From the NCBI RefSeq assembly GCF_025699255.1, contig NZ_JAILWA010000009.1:1-52682 (forward strand): a stretch of 52,682 nucleotides of DNA, given 5' to 3'. Below the pieces are notes generated by a model. That model saw only the letters and a program-made list of their open reading frames with translations. It had not been told where the DNA came from and searched no databases. This document shows, piece by piece, positions 26,538 to 36,300 of this stretch. A program made the translations under genes and the position numbers. The first letter of the stretch is position 1; every line of letters begins with the position of its first letter. This DNA is from Nitrosopumilus sp. (GTDB lineage Archaea; Thermoproteota; Nitrososphaeria; Nitrososphaerales; Nitrosopumilaceae).

Positions 26538-26547
26538 TTATTATATC
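26538..26547. promoter_or_regulatory. TATA region shared by divergent dehydrogenase and kinase genes
   Basis: The sequence TTATTATATC contains overlapping TATA motifs on both strands. It lies about 25 bases before the ATG at 26568 (plus) and about 26 bases before the ATG at 26515 (minus). The 52-base gap holds no second candidate, so both leaderless genes probably use it. Confidence 0.55.
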
Positions 26548-26567
26548 TTGCATTAGTGAATGACTGT

Positions 26568-27839
26568 ATGATAATCCAAAATTTTGATGATTTGGCAACT
26601 TCTGAAAAGAAAAAAGATTGTCTAGAAATTTTAGAAGAAGGGTTGCAAGCAGCAAATCCAGAAAATATTCTTCCAAAATATGTTACACCTAATAAAATCA
26701 AAATAAATGGGAAAATTTTCAATCTAGAGAAATATTCGAATATTTATTCAGTAGCGTTTGGCAAAGCAGGAGATTCTATGACTAGAGCACTAAATGCAAT
26801 AGTTCCAATAAAAAGTGGAATTATCGTTATTCCCAAAGGCTCAAAATCCATTATCAAGGGGAAAAAATTTCAGATTTTTAATTCCAGACACCCAAAACCA
26901 GACAAAACAAGTGTAAAAGCAGCCAAAGAGGTCATGAAATTTGTACAAAATAAAAAGAGTGGAGAATTAATAATTTTTCTAGTATCTGGAGGAGGCTCAT
27001 CATTACTTGCAATGCCAGATGGAATTACTCTAGAGGATAAAGTGCACGTGACAGATGTACTGCTAAAATCAGGAGCCACAATTCAAGAGTTTAATTGTAT
27101 TAGAAAACATCTATCAAAAATCAAAGGAGGCAGATTGGTGGAAAATATGAAATGTGAAGGAGTAAGTTTAGTGATGTCAGATGTAGAAGGAGATGATCTA
27201 TCATCAATTGCGTCTGGAACTACATACATGGATAACACAACATACTCAGATGCTTTAGAAGTCATTAACAAATACAAAATTCGTTGGAAAATGCCACAAG
27301 AAGTTTTAGATGTTTTAGAAAAAGGCAAAAACAGTACCAATGAAATATCAAAGCCTAAAATTGAGAATTTTGTTGTTGCAAGTAACAAGGATTGCTTGCA
27401 AGCCATGAAAGTTAAAGCAAAAGAAAAAGGATACAAGATAACTACTTTGAAATTATTTGGAGACATTAAAGAAGCAGTAACAAAAATTATTGAAAAAATT
27501 TCTGATGAAGAAAAAACATGTATACTTTTTGGAGGAGAGCCAACAGTCAAAGTGTTAGGTAAAGGAATGGGAGGAAGAAATCAAGAATTAGTTTTACGGC
27601 TATTAAAAAATTCTCAAAAATTAAAAAAAATAGTTATCGCCTCAATTGGGACAGATGGAATAGATGGCAATTCAGTTTTTGCAGGAGCGATTACGGAGAA
27701 TGTAAAAGTGGATTTATCAATGATGAAAGAATTTCTCAAAAACAGTGATTCTGGAAGATTCTTTCAAAAACAAAAAGGCAACATCGTTACTAATGCCACT
27801 CATACAAATCTAATGGATATAGGCGTAATTTTGAGATAA
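26568..27839 (+). CDS. Glycerate 2-kinase (DUF4147/MOFRL family)
   Basis: The protein has the glycerate kinase N-domain (YSVAFGKAGDSMTRALNAIV, IVIPKGS, FNSRHPKPD, FLVSGGGSSLLAMPDGITLE) and the MOFRL C-domain (FGGEPTVKVLGKGMGGRNQE, IGTDGIDGNSVFAGA). It phosphorylates glycerate with ATP, linking serine or glyoxylate breakdown to glycolysis and gluconeogenesis. A GTG at 26556 would add four residues but is only about 13 bases from the TATA box; the ATG at 26568 is about 25 bases from it, so I start there (423 residues). Confidence 0.9.
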   Translation: MIIQNFDDLATSEKKKDCLEILEEGLQAANPENILPKYVTPNKIKINGKIFNLEKYSNIYSVAFGKAGDSMTRALNAIVPIKSGIIVIPKGSKSIIKGKKFQIFNSRHPKPDKTSVKAAKEVMKFVQNKKSGELIIFLVSGGGSSLLAMPDGITLEDKVHVTDVLLKSGATIQEFNCIRKHLSKIKGGRLVENMKCEGVSLVMSDVEGDDLSSIASGTTYMDNTTYSDALEVINKYKIRWKMPQEVLDVLEKGKNSTNEISKPKIENFVVASNKDCLQAMKVKAKEKGYKITTLKLFGDIKEAVTKIIEKISDEEKTCILFGGEPTVKVLGKGMGGRNQELVLRLLKNSQKLKKIVIASIGTDGIDGNSVFAGAITENVKVDLSMMKEFLKNSDSGRFFQKQKGNIVTNATHTNLMDIGVILR

Positions 27840-27942
27840 TTCTAGAATTTACTAAAAAATAACATATTTTTTCGAATAAGATTAAACAAATGGTTATTCA
27901 GAAAGAAGAGTCCTTCAAATATAATAAAACCGTACTGACAAT

Positions 27943-28047
27943 ATGATGAAAAAGAATCAAGGATTTTGTAATGATGAATCTTGTAAATGTGACTGCCATA
28001 AAGGATCAAGTTTTAGAAGAGGAAATAGCAGGAGACAGTATTGTTAG
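27943..28047 (+). CDS. 34-residue Cys-rich mini-protein
   Basis: MMKKNQGFCNDESCKCDCHK is followed by a basic tail ending RRQYC. The C-x4-C-x-C-x-C-H spacing suggests a metal knuckle. A TATA-like AAATATAATAAAA lies about 22-25 bases upstream. The next Cys-rich gene starts within its last codons behind an SD-like GGAG, so the two look coupled. Confidence 0.5.
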   Translation: MMKKNQGFCNDESCKCDCHKGSSFRRGNSRRQYC

Positions 28048-28277
28048 AGAAGCAATTCAATCCAGAGATGCTATACAACAGAGTAGTTCATTTCTATATT
28101 GATAAAAAAGGATACAGTAAAGATAAGGCAAATGAAATTGCTCAAGCAGTAGTACAGAAAGAAGCTCAAAGAAGAATATGTAAAAATAAAAACTGTAAAC
28201 ATTTCTCACATGATCACATTAGAAATTCTGAAACATGTTTAGTAGAAGATTGTGAGTGTGGGGAATTTACTAAGTAA
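28041..28277 (+). CDS. Small zinc-binding-like protein, SD-led TTG start
   Basis: The 78-residue protein has an N-terminal helical part (FNPEMLYNRVVHFYIDKKGY, a DKANEIAQAVVQKEAQRR helix) and a Cys/His tail: ICKNKNCKHFSHDHIRNSET then CLVEDCECGEF. Five Cys and three His could bind one or two zinc ions. A GGAG at 28031-28034 six bases before the TTG supports this start inside the preceding mini-gene. Its 3' end overlaps the opposite nuclease gene by 8 bases. Confidence 0.6.
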   Translation: MLEKQFNPEMLYNRVVHFYIDKKGYSKDKANEIAQAVVQKEAQRRICKNKNCKHFSHDHIRNSETCLVEDCECGEFTK

Positions 28278-29250
28278 AATCATCTAAAGAATTTTCAAGT
28301 AAAGGTTGTGCACTAATGCCGCGTTTCCTTAAATCTTCAGCAAATTCATCTACAAATCCATGGATGGTATAAACTTGTTCAGCTTCTGATTTTATCACCA
28401 TATCAATTAATTCATCGTAATCACAATGATCACTCATAGGGATAGAATAATCAGTTCTTCTTCCAAAAGAAAATTTTGTTGATTGGGCCCAACCACTAAA
28501 TCCAATTGTTACTGCCCCATATTTTGATTTCATGTCTTGAACAAATTTATTTTTACTTGACAACATTGGCGCAATCATTATCCAAGGTTTTTTTTCTAAC
28601 AAACCATTTTTTTCAGCTTCAGAATGTCCAATTCCATCAGGTAATGAAACACCAAATCTTTGATGAAGGGAATTCATGTCTTTTATGGAATCATGTAGAT
28701 ACAAAGGCCCCCAATGTCCAAAAAACTGAGTTATGGTTTGAGCTTTTCCTAGTTGATAGCCCATCAAAATAACAGGAATCCCTTTCCCATATAGTTCAGA
28801 AATCAATTCATTTACTTGTTTTAGAGTATCCTCCAATTTGGGAAAAATGAATTCAGGTAATCCAAAAGTGCATTCAGTAATTAGAGTCCTACATTTTGGA
28901 ATTTTTGCACCTTTTAGAAAGCCTCTATCTCTAGTACAAATATCTCCAGTATAGAAAATATCATCAAATAGCAATCCCTTTGCACCAAGAATATGACCAC
29001 TATCAATTAAAGAAAAGTCATCAAGAGAATCCACATGATTTAGCATTTTGAATCCTCTCAGATTTGCAATCTCATTTGTTTCAATTGAAGAAAGAATTGT
29101 TCCACCATTTTTGGATGGAAGATGATCAGAGTGTGCATGAGAAACAAAGTTGATTCCTGCAGAATCACTATTTTTAGGATCTAAATTAACTCGTTTTTCG
29201 CCAACTTCGCACAGGATTCCATTTTTCGTCATCCTAACTTTTCTAGGCAA
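28270..29250 (-). CDS. Metallo-beta-lactamase nuclease of the mRNA 3'-end processing (CPSF-like) type
   Basis: The 326-residue protein has VSHAHSDHLPS (metal motif), LIDSGHILGAKGL, FYTGDICTRD, LITECTFGLP, and SMDHCDYDEL-like SDHCDYDELI, the beta-CASP-related pattern found in the exonuclease/CPSF group and in LigD-associated nucleases. It probably acts on RNA or DNA ends in the cytoplasm. The TTG start is about 28 bases from a TATA box; an ATG at codon 7 is the alternative. Divergent from purN. Confidence 0.82.
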   Translation of the reverse strand: MPRKVRMTKNGILCEVGEKRVNLDPKNSDSAGINFVSHAHSDHLPSKNGGTILSSIETNEIANLRGFKMLNHVDSLDDFSLIDSGHILGAKGLLFDDIFYTGDICTRDRGFLKGAKIPKCRTLITECTFGLPEFIFPKLEDTLKQVNELISELYGKGIPVILMGYQLGKAQTITQFFGHWGPLYLHDSIKDMNSLHQRFGVSLPDGIGHSEAEKNGLLEKKPWIMIAPMLSSKNKFVQDMKSKYGAVTIGFSGWAQSTKFSFGRRTDYSIPMSDHCDYDELIDMVIKSEAEQVYTIHGFVDEFAEDLRKRGISAQPLLENSLDDFT

Positions 29251-29273
29251 TAAAAATAATGCTTGACGGATTT

Positions 29274-29282
29274 GATATAAAT
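29274..29282. promoter_or_regulatory. TATA box shared by nuclease gene and purN
   Basis: GATATAAAT (plus) reads ATTTATATC on the minus strand. It lies about 31 bases before the purN TTG (29309) and about 28 bases before the nuclease TTG (29250). No second TATA-like sequence is seen in the 58-base gap. Confidence 0.5.
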
Positions 29283-29308
29283 TGCAGGTTTGATCTACTA
29301 TTGACTAG

Positions 29309-29926
29309 TTGCTAAATCTAGGAATTCTAATCTCAGGGCGCGGGAGCAACATGGAATCGATCTTAAAGGCAATTAAGAAAAAGAAAATACCAATCAACCC
29401 AGCAATAGTAATTTCAAACAAACCAGATGCTAAAGGATTGAAAATTGCTCAAAAGATAGGAGTTCCTGTAGAAATTGTTGAAAGTAAAGGATTCAAAGGA
29501 ACAAGAGCAGAATATGATAAAAAAATTATTTCAACTTTAACAAAATATGGAGTTACACCAAGAAATGGTCTTGTATGTCTTGCAGGATTTATGAGGATAA
29601 TTAGTCCTGAATTTGTAAAGAAATACAAAAATAGAATTATCAACATTCATCCTGCATTATTACCAGCATTTCCAGGATTAGATTCCCAAAAACAAGCATT
29701 AGAATATGGATCCAAAGTTTCAGGATGTACAGTTCATTTTGTAGACACAGGAATGGATACAGGACCCGTAATTATTCAAGCAACAGTAAAAATTAATGAA
29801 AAAGATACAGAAGAGTCATTATCTAAAAAAATCCTAAAAGAAGAACATCGAATTTATCCTGAAGCAGTAAATTTGTTTGCACGAAAAAAAATCAGAGTTT
29901 CAGGTAGAAAAACAATCATAGGTTAA
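29309..29926 (+). CDS. purN: Phosphoribosylglycinamide formyltransferase
   Basis: The 205-residue protein starts at TTG and shows LGILISGRGSNMESIL, the catalytic Asn-x-His in IINIHPALLPAFPG, and the Asp-containing HFVDTGMDTGPVI. It moves a formyl group from 10-formyl-THF to GAR, the third step of purine synthesis. purD (second step) and folD, which makes the formyl donor, lie within 4 kb. The 3' end overlaps the opposite cupin gene by four bases. Confidence 0.92.
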   Translation: MLNLGILISGRGSNMESILKAIKKKKIPINPAIVISNKPDAKGLKIAQKIGVPVEIVESKGFKGTRAEYDKKIISTLTKYGVTPRNGLVCLAGFMRIISPEFVKKYKNRIINIHPALLPAFPGLDSQKQALEYGSKVSGCTVHFVDTGMDTGPVIIQATVKINEKDTEESLSKKILKEEHRIYPEAVNLFARKKIRVSGRKTIIG

Positions 29927-30243
29927 GAGTCAGGGCCGCCAAAAAAATACAATACTTTGAGTTCTTTTGTATTTCCATGAAAAAAATGTTCAACATCTTT
30001 AGCTACAAAAAATAGTTTATCTTTTGAAACTTTGTAATCTTTATCTTTAATTCGTAAAAATCCATTTCCGGAAATAATGTAATAAACTTCATCACTATCA
30101 TGAGGAGTTTGAGTATCTTCTTCTCCAGGTTTTAAAACTAAAATTCCTGCAGCTAAACTATATTTATTTATAAAAGTATGAAAATAAGAACTACTGTTTT
30201 TGATTTTTTTGAGATATGTATCTAAATCATACTCTAGTTTCAA
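29923..30243 (-). CDS. Single-domain cupin protein
   Basis: The 106-residue protein has the two cupin motifs: TPHDSDEVYYIISGNGFLRI and, after a short loop, FFVAKDVEHFFHGN. One His of motif 1 with a nearby Glu, and the His of motif 2, can bind a metal. It begins at a TTG two bases after the stop of the ABM-domain gene, so the two form an operon. Substrate unknown. Confidence 0.75.
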   Translation of the reverse strand: MKLEYDLDTYLKKIKNSSSYFHTFINKYSLAAGILVLKPGEEDTQTPHDSDEVYYIISGNGFLRIKDKDYKVSKDKLFFVAKDVEHFFHGNTKELKVLYFFGGPDS

Positions 30244-30245
30244 TT

Positions 30246-30530
30246 TTATTCAGCAGCTACGGTGTATGTTTTTCTTTGAGGATCAGCACTCATAAAAGAA
30301 TGTCCAGTTGGATGAATTTTTTCATGTTCAGGACTTTGATGCATTTTGATGAAAGTCTCTTTACTCTCATGCTCTACCAAAATTCTATAACTTCCGTCAG
30401 AAGATTTTAAGAATTTTCTTGAAATGAATCCTGGAAAACCAGACAAAACTTTGTTTGATTCTGCAAACCATTTTTTGAAATCTTCTTCAGCCCCATCTTT
30501 GAGTTGAATATCTGCAATCATTACAAACAT
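30246..30530 (-). CDS. Antibiotic-biosynthesis-monooxygenase (ABM) domain protein
   Basis: The core MFVMIADIQLKDGAEEDFKK, LSGFPGFISRKFLKSSDG, YRILVEHESKETFIKMHQSP is a ferredoxin-fold ABM domain, used in small oxygenases and quinol monooxygenases. The frame is open to 30590, but AAATTAAAT lies about 25 bases before the ATG at 30530, and the domain starts right there, so I use this start (94 residues). It is followed by the cupin gene. Confidence 0.72.
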   Translation of the reverse strand: MFVMIADIQLKDGAEEDFKKWFAESNKVLSGFPGFISRKFLKSSDGSYRILVEHESKETFIKMHQSPEHEKIHPTGHSFMSADPQRKTYTVAAE

Positions 30531-30621
30531 GACATGACTAGAAAAATTACCATTTAATTTCTTTTCTAAGATTTCCACAAAGAATTCCAAGAATTAAATA
30601 TCTACAAATCAAAAACAGAGT

Positions 30622-31485
30622 ATGGTAGGAGTAAAAATAGATGGTAAAATCATTGCCCAATCAGTCAAAGAAAGAGTCAAAAAAGCCACAGAGGAGTTAA
30701 AAAATCAAGGAATAATGCCTTGTTTAGCCACAGTTTTGGTGGGAGACAATCCAGCTTCTGCAACATATGTGAGAAACAAACACAAAGCATGTGAAGAAGT
30801 AGGAATAATAACTAAAGATCATAAACTAGATGCAAATATCACACAGTCAGATTTAACAAAAATTATTGATGAGTTAAATGCAGATAACTCAGTACATGGA
30901 ATTTTGGTTCAATTACCACTACCAAATCAATTAGATGAGTTTGCAACCATTTCAAGAATTTCACCTCTAAAAGACGTTGATGGTCTAACTCCACATAATG
31001 CAGGATTGCTCGGAATGAAAAAAGCAGCACTTGTTGCATGTACTCCATCAGGAGTAATGGAAATGTTTGACTATCACAATATTGATTTGGAAGGAAAAAA
31101 CGTAGTTTTGATAAACAGAAGTAATCTTGTGGGAAAGCCACTATATCATTTGTTACTAGAAAAAAATGCGACAGTTCAAACATGTCATTCAAAAACCAAA
31201 AATCTAACTGAATTATGTCAAGCAGCAGATATCATAATTACAGCAGTCGGAGATAGAACCAAATTCAAATTGACATCTGAAATGATAAAAGAAGGAGCAG
31301 TGGTAATTGATGTAGCAATTTCAAGATTTCAAGAAAAATTGGTAGGAGATGCAGATTATGATGAGATTATTCAAAAGGCATCTTTTGCATCGCCAGTTCC
31401 AGGGGGAGTTGGACCTATGACAGTTGCAATGCTGTTAAAAAATACAATCACAGCAGCGTCATTGAGTAGTCAAATTGGAAAATAA
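30622..31485 (+). CDS. folD: Bifunctional methylene-THF dehydrogenase/cyclohydrolase
   Basis: The 287-residue protein has the catalytic lysine region ATYVRNKHKACEEVGI, HGILVQLPLPNQLD, PLKDVDGLTPHNAG, the nucleotide loop NRSNLVGKPL, and PVPGGVGPMTVAMLL. FolD turns methylene-THF into formyl-THF using NAD(P). It overlaps the cyclo-ligase gene by 11 bases, and purN downstream-of-product lies 0.7 kb away, so this is a one-carbon supply for purines. Confidence 0.95.
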   Translation: MVGVKIDGKIIAQSVKERVKKATEELKNQGIMPCLATVLVGDNPASATYVRNKHKACEEVGIITKDHKLDANITQSDLTKIIDELNADNSVHGILVQLPLPNQLDEFATISRISPLKDVDGLTPHNAGLLGMKKAALVACTPSGVMEMFDYHNIDLEGKNVVLINRSNLVGKPLYHLLLEKNATVQTCHSKTKNLTELCQAADIIITAVGDRTKFKLTSEMIKEGAVVIDVAISRFQEKLVGDADYDEIIQKASFASPVPGGVGPMTVAMLLKNTITAASLSSQIGK

Positions 31486-32038
31486 TCCAGAAAAAGAATC
31501 TCTCAGAAATCTTCTATTAGAGAAGAGAGACAACACATCATTTGATTTAATGAAGATTGCAAGTGAGAAGATCCAAAAAAGATTAAATAAAATTTATGCA
31601 TTTAAAAATGCCAAAAAAATTGGGGCGTACTATCCAATTGGAAGCGAGATATTTACACAAGACATCATCCAAGAGTTACTCAGTCAGGGAAAAGAGGTTT
31701 TTTTGCCCAAAGTAATTGGAGAAAAAATGGAATTTAGAAAAATTGTTGATTTTTCAAGCCTAGAACACGGTAGTTTTGACATAATGGAACCAAAAGAAGA
31801 TTGTCCGGTAGAGAACAATCTAGATGTGATCATAGTTCCAACAGTAGGCATATCACCAAAAGGAGTCAGGCTGGGTTACGGTCATGGATTTTATGACAAG
31901 TTTTTAGCCGAAAATAAAACTACAACCATTTCCATTACACTAGAAAAACAAATTGTAAAAAATATTCCAAAATCAGATCACGACATTTTGATTGATTGGA
32001 TAGTCACTGAAGACAAAATGCTTCAAACTCAGAGATAA
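31475..32038 (+). CDS. 5-formyltetrahydrofolate cyclo-ligase
   Basis: The 187-residue protein (TTG start inside the folD end) has the family marks KKIGAYYPIGSEIFT, EVFLPKV, and GVRLGYGHGFYDKFL near the C-terminus. The enzyme recovers 5-formyl-THF to methenyl-THF with ATP, feeding FolD. Its 3' end overlaps purD on the other strand by 10 bases. Confidence 0.9.
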   Translation: MENNPEKESLRNLLLEKRDNTSFDLMKIASEKIQKRLNKIYAFKNAKKIGAYYPIGSEIFTQDIIQELLSQGKEVFLPKVIGEKMEFRKIVDFSSLEHGSFDIMEPKEDCPVENNLDVIIVPTVGISPKGVRLGYGHGFYDKFLAENKTTTISITLEKQIVKNIPKSDHDILIDWIVTEDKMLQTQR

Positions 32039-33294
32039 GAAAGACCTTTTTGGCCAATATCTTTTCTATTGTATTTTTGAGACCATGAAATTTTTTCTGC
32101 TGCTACATATGCATTGGTTATAGCAGAATCCAAAGTATCACCAAGAGCAGTCACTCCTAATACACGTCCTCCATTTGAAAGAATTTTTCCATCAGATTTT
32201 TTTGTACCAGCATGAAAAACAAAAGCATTGTTTGGAATAGAATCAAATCCAGTTATTTCATCATTTTTTGAATATGATTCAGGATATCCTTTAGATGCAA
32301 GAACTACGCATACTGCAGATTGTGATTTCCATAAAGCAGGAGGTAATGAAGATAAAGTGCCATTGACACTTGCAACAAAGTAATCATACAAATCAAAATC
32401 CATTCTCATAGTAATTGGTTGACATTCAGGATCACCCATTCGAACATTGTATTCTAAAACATATGGTTGTCCATCCCTAATCATAATTCCAGCATACAAA
32501 AATCCCTTGAATAAAATTCCCTCATTTTTCATAGCATTGATTGTTTTTTCAATAATTTCTTCTTGAATTATTTTAGCCAATTTTTCATCAACTATAGGAG
32601 TAGGAGAATATGCACCCATCCCACCAGTGTTAGGACCCTCATCATTATCAAAAATTCTCTTATGATCTTGACTTGAAGCCATGGGGATTGCCACGTCACC
32701 ATCAGATAGTGCAATGTAGGAGGCTTCTATGCCATCAATTCTCTCCTCAATAATTATTCTATTTCCAGCATCGCCAAAGGTTTTTTTAATTAAAATTGTC
32801 TGAATTGCAGAAAATGCCTCATCAGTACTATTACAAACAATTACACCCTTACCAGCTGCCAATCCATCTGCCTTTACAACGACATTGTAATCAAGCGAGG
32901 CAACATAATCTCGAGCTTTTTGAGCATCATCAAATATTTCAAAACGTGCAGTTGGTATGTTATTTCGTTTCATAAAGTTCTTTGCCCATATCTTACTTGA
33001 TTCAAGTTGAGCGGCCTTTTGAGAAGGTCCAAATATTTTGAGATTTAACTTGTTGAATTTGTCAACAATTCCTGCAGCCAGTGGATCTTCAGGTCCAACA
33101 ACAGTAAAACAATTATTTTTTTGAGCGAAATTTGCTAGCCCGTCTAAATCATTTACATCAATTTGGACATTGTTTTGAGTCCCACCATTTCCAGGTGCAG
33201 TAAAGACAGTTTCAACTTTGTTGCTTTGAGATAATTTCCAAGACAATGCATGTTCTCGTCCTCCAGAACCAACAACTAATACATTTACCAACAA
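32029..33294 (-). CDS. purD: Phosphoribosylamine-glycine ligase
   Basis: The 421-residue ATP-grasp enzyme shows VLVVGSGGREHALSWKLSQ, VVKADGLAAGKGVIVC, DHKRIFDNDEGPNTGGMGAY and EYNVRMGDPECQPI. It makes GAR, the substrate of PurN. The TTG start lies about 23 bases from TTATATAA (33312-33319), so the message is probably leaderless. It faces the folate operon tail to tail and diverges from ileS. Confidence 0.94.
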   Translation of the reverse strand: MLVNVLVVGSGGREHALSWKLSQSNKVETVFTAPGNGGTQNNVQIDVNDLDGLANFAQKNNCFTVVGPEDPLAAGIVDKFNKLNLKIFGPSQKAAQLESSKIWAKNFMKRNNIPTARFEIFDDAQKARDYVASLDYNVVVKADGLAAGKGVIVCNSTDEAFSAIQTILIKKTFGDAGNRIIIEERIDGIEASYIALSDGDVAIPMASSQDHKRIFDNDEGPNTGGMGAYSPTPIVDEKLAKIIQEEIIEKTINAMKNEGILFKGFLYAGIMIRDGQPYVLEYNVRMGDPECQPITMRMDFDLYDYFVASVNGTLSSLPPALWKSQSAVCVVLASKGYPESYSKNDEITGFDSIPNNAFVFHAGTKKSDGKILSNGGRVLGVTALGDTLDSAITNAYVAAEKISWSQKYNRKDIGQKGLSYL

Positions 33295-33377
33295 AAATTA
33301 TCTTTTGGCCAATTATATAATCCAAGTCTCATAAAATCAATTTAGCTTTATAATGCCACAAAGATATCAAAATCCAG

Positions 33378-36300
33378 ATGGAACTTTCTGCCAAATTTGA
33401 TGCAAAAGCAATCGAATCTCAAGTAAAAGAATACATCAAAACCATAGATTTAGAAAAACAAATTTTTGCATCAGATAAACCAGAAAAAATTCGATTTATT
33501 GAAGGTCCTCCAACCATGAATGGAATTCCCCATGCAGGACACCTTAGAGGCAGGGTGATCAAAGATTTGTGGTACAGATTCAACACACTACAGGGCAAAA
33601 AAATTGAATTTAACGGTGGATGGGACACACAAGGTCTACCAGTAGAATTGCAGGTAGAAAAAGAGCTTGGAGTCACAGGTGGAAAAACTGAAGCAATCAA
33701 AGAATTCGGAGTAGAAAGAATAGTTTCAGAATGTAAAAAAGTTGTAGAGAAATTCAACAAAACATGGGTAGAAGTAGATGAGATGCTTGGGATGTCATTT
33801 AATCATGAAAAAGCATATTGGACTTTTAGAGACGAGTTCATAGAAAGAGAATGGCAAGTGCTCAAAAAAGCATATGAAAATAAAATTTTAGAAGAAGATT
33901 TTACAGTTATTGCATATTGTCCAAGTTGCCAAACATCACTTAGTCATGCAGAAGTGAATCAAGGGTATGAAGAAGTCAAAGACCCTTCACTATACTACAA
34001 AGTAAAACTAGTGAATGAAGATGCATTTTTGATTGTATGGACAACAATGCCATTTACACTGGTTACAGATGCAATGGTAGGATTACAACCCGAAGAAGAT
34101 TATGCTTATGTTAAAGTTGAAAACGAAACATGGGTCATTGGAAAAACTAGATTAGAAGAATTAATGACAGAATTAAAAATTGAAGATTATAAAATTATCA
34201 ACACGGTAAAAGGTTCTGAATTTGAAGGAAAGAAATACATCCATCCACTATTAGATTTAATTCCAGAATTAGATGAAATTTCAAAATTAGATAATTATCA
34301 TGTTGCAGTATCTGAAACATTTGTAGATGCAAGTACAGGTAGTGGACTTGTACATCTATCACCTGCAAACGGTGAAGAAGATATCAAAATTGCAAATAAA
34401 AGAAAAGTCAAAATTTTTAGTCCAATTGATGACGAAGTAAAATTCACAGACAAGGCTGGAAAGTATCAAGGAATGTTTGTCAGAGATGCAGACAGGACGA
34501 TAGTAGAGGATCTAAAAGGTCATAATGCTTTAGTAAAAATAGGCAAGATCAAGCACAAATACCCACTTTGTTGGAGGTCACACCATCCAATAGTATGGCT
34601 TGCCCGCAGAGGATGGTTTTACAAATTAGATAGACTAGAAAACAAAGCAATTGATGCAGCAGAAAGTGTAGAATATTATTTTGAGCAACCAAAGAATAGA
34701 TTTCTCGGAATCATAAAAGAGAGACACCCATGGTGTATATCTAGAGAAAGGATATGGGGATGTCCACTACCAGTTTGGAATTGCGAGGATTGTGGTGAAA
34801 AGAATTGGTTCTTTACAAGAAAAGATATTGTAGATGCTGCAGATAAATTGCCAGATGGACCAGACTTTGAATTACATAGACCATGGATTGATAACATTAC
34901 AGTAAAATGCAAAAAATGCAGCAGTGTCAACACAAAAAGAGAAGAATACGTCTTAGATACATGGCACAATAGTGGTTCAGCTCCATATTCATCATTAACA
35001 GATGAAGAGTATGCAAACGAAATTCCCGCACCATTCTTTACAGAAGGAATTGATCAGACTAGAGGATGGGCATATACATTGTTAATTGAAAATGTAATTT
35101 TGAATAACACAGCAACACCGCCATACAAGGCATTCTTGTTTCAAGGACATGTGCTTGATGAGAAAGGAGGTAAAATGAGCAAAAGCAAAGGCAATGTATT
35201 GGAAGGAGCAGAATTGCTTCAAAAATATCCTGCAGATTTGGTAAGATTCTACTTTATGTGGAAGGCAAGCCCAATCGAACCGCTAAGTTTCAGTACTGAT
35301 GAATTAATGTCAAGACCATACCAGGTGATAAATACATTATTCAATCTGCACCTGTACTTTCAACAAAATAGCCAATACGACAATTTTGATCAAACTAACA
35401 CAATCGAATGGGCAAAACAAAATAATCTGCTTACGTCACCAGATATTTGGCTATTATCGAAACTTCAAAAATTAATTCAAACACTAACTGAAAAAAATCA
35501 GACATGCAAGTTTCATGAAGGAGCAAAAGCAATTGATGATTACATCATCAACAATATTAGTCAAATATACATCCCAATTACAAGAGGAGAGTTATGGGAT
35601 GAGGACGAAGGCAAAAAGAACAGGAGATTGGCAATTTATGCCGTACTTGGTGAAATTCTAAAGACATTAGATATTCTGATTCATCCATTTTGTCCATTTA
35701 CAAGTGAGCATCTATATCAAACAGTTTTTCCCGGAAAACAAAGCATCCTACTTGACAAATGGCCATCATATCAAGAGTCATTGGTAAATGAAGAAATTGA
35801 AGAAGCATTTGACATTATGAAAGATGTTGTATCCATTTCATCTGCTGCAAGAATGAAAGGAAAACTAAAGAGGAGATGGCCTCTAAATGAAGCACAAATT
35901 TGTGTTAAAGAAGGACAGAAACAAAAACTACAATCATTATCAGAGTTATTGCAATCTCAACTAAATGTAGAAAAATTTTCTATCTTTGAAACAAAAAGAG
36001 ATTCAGGTCTTGAACAAATTCTAGAATTAAAACAATTAGGATTACCAATCAAAGGAATCGTAGAACTGGAAAGAAAAAGAATTGGACCAAAAGCAAAACA
36101 ACACATGGGAAAATTAGTGTCAACATTTAATGAAACAAATCCAGAAGAAATTATTTCATCTTTGCAAAAAGAATCAAAATATGATTTTAATATAGATGGA
36201 GAAATAATTTCATTAGACAAGGAAGATTTTACAATAGATTTTGATGCAAGCGAGAATTTTGCAGCGGCAAAAAGAGACAACTACATTGTACTAATTTCAA

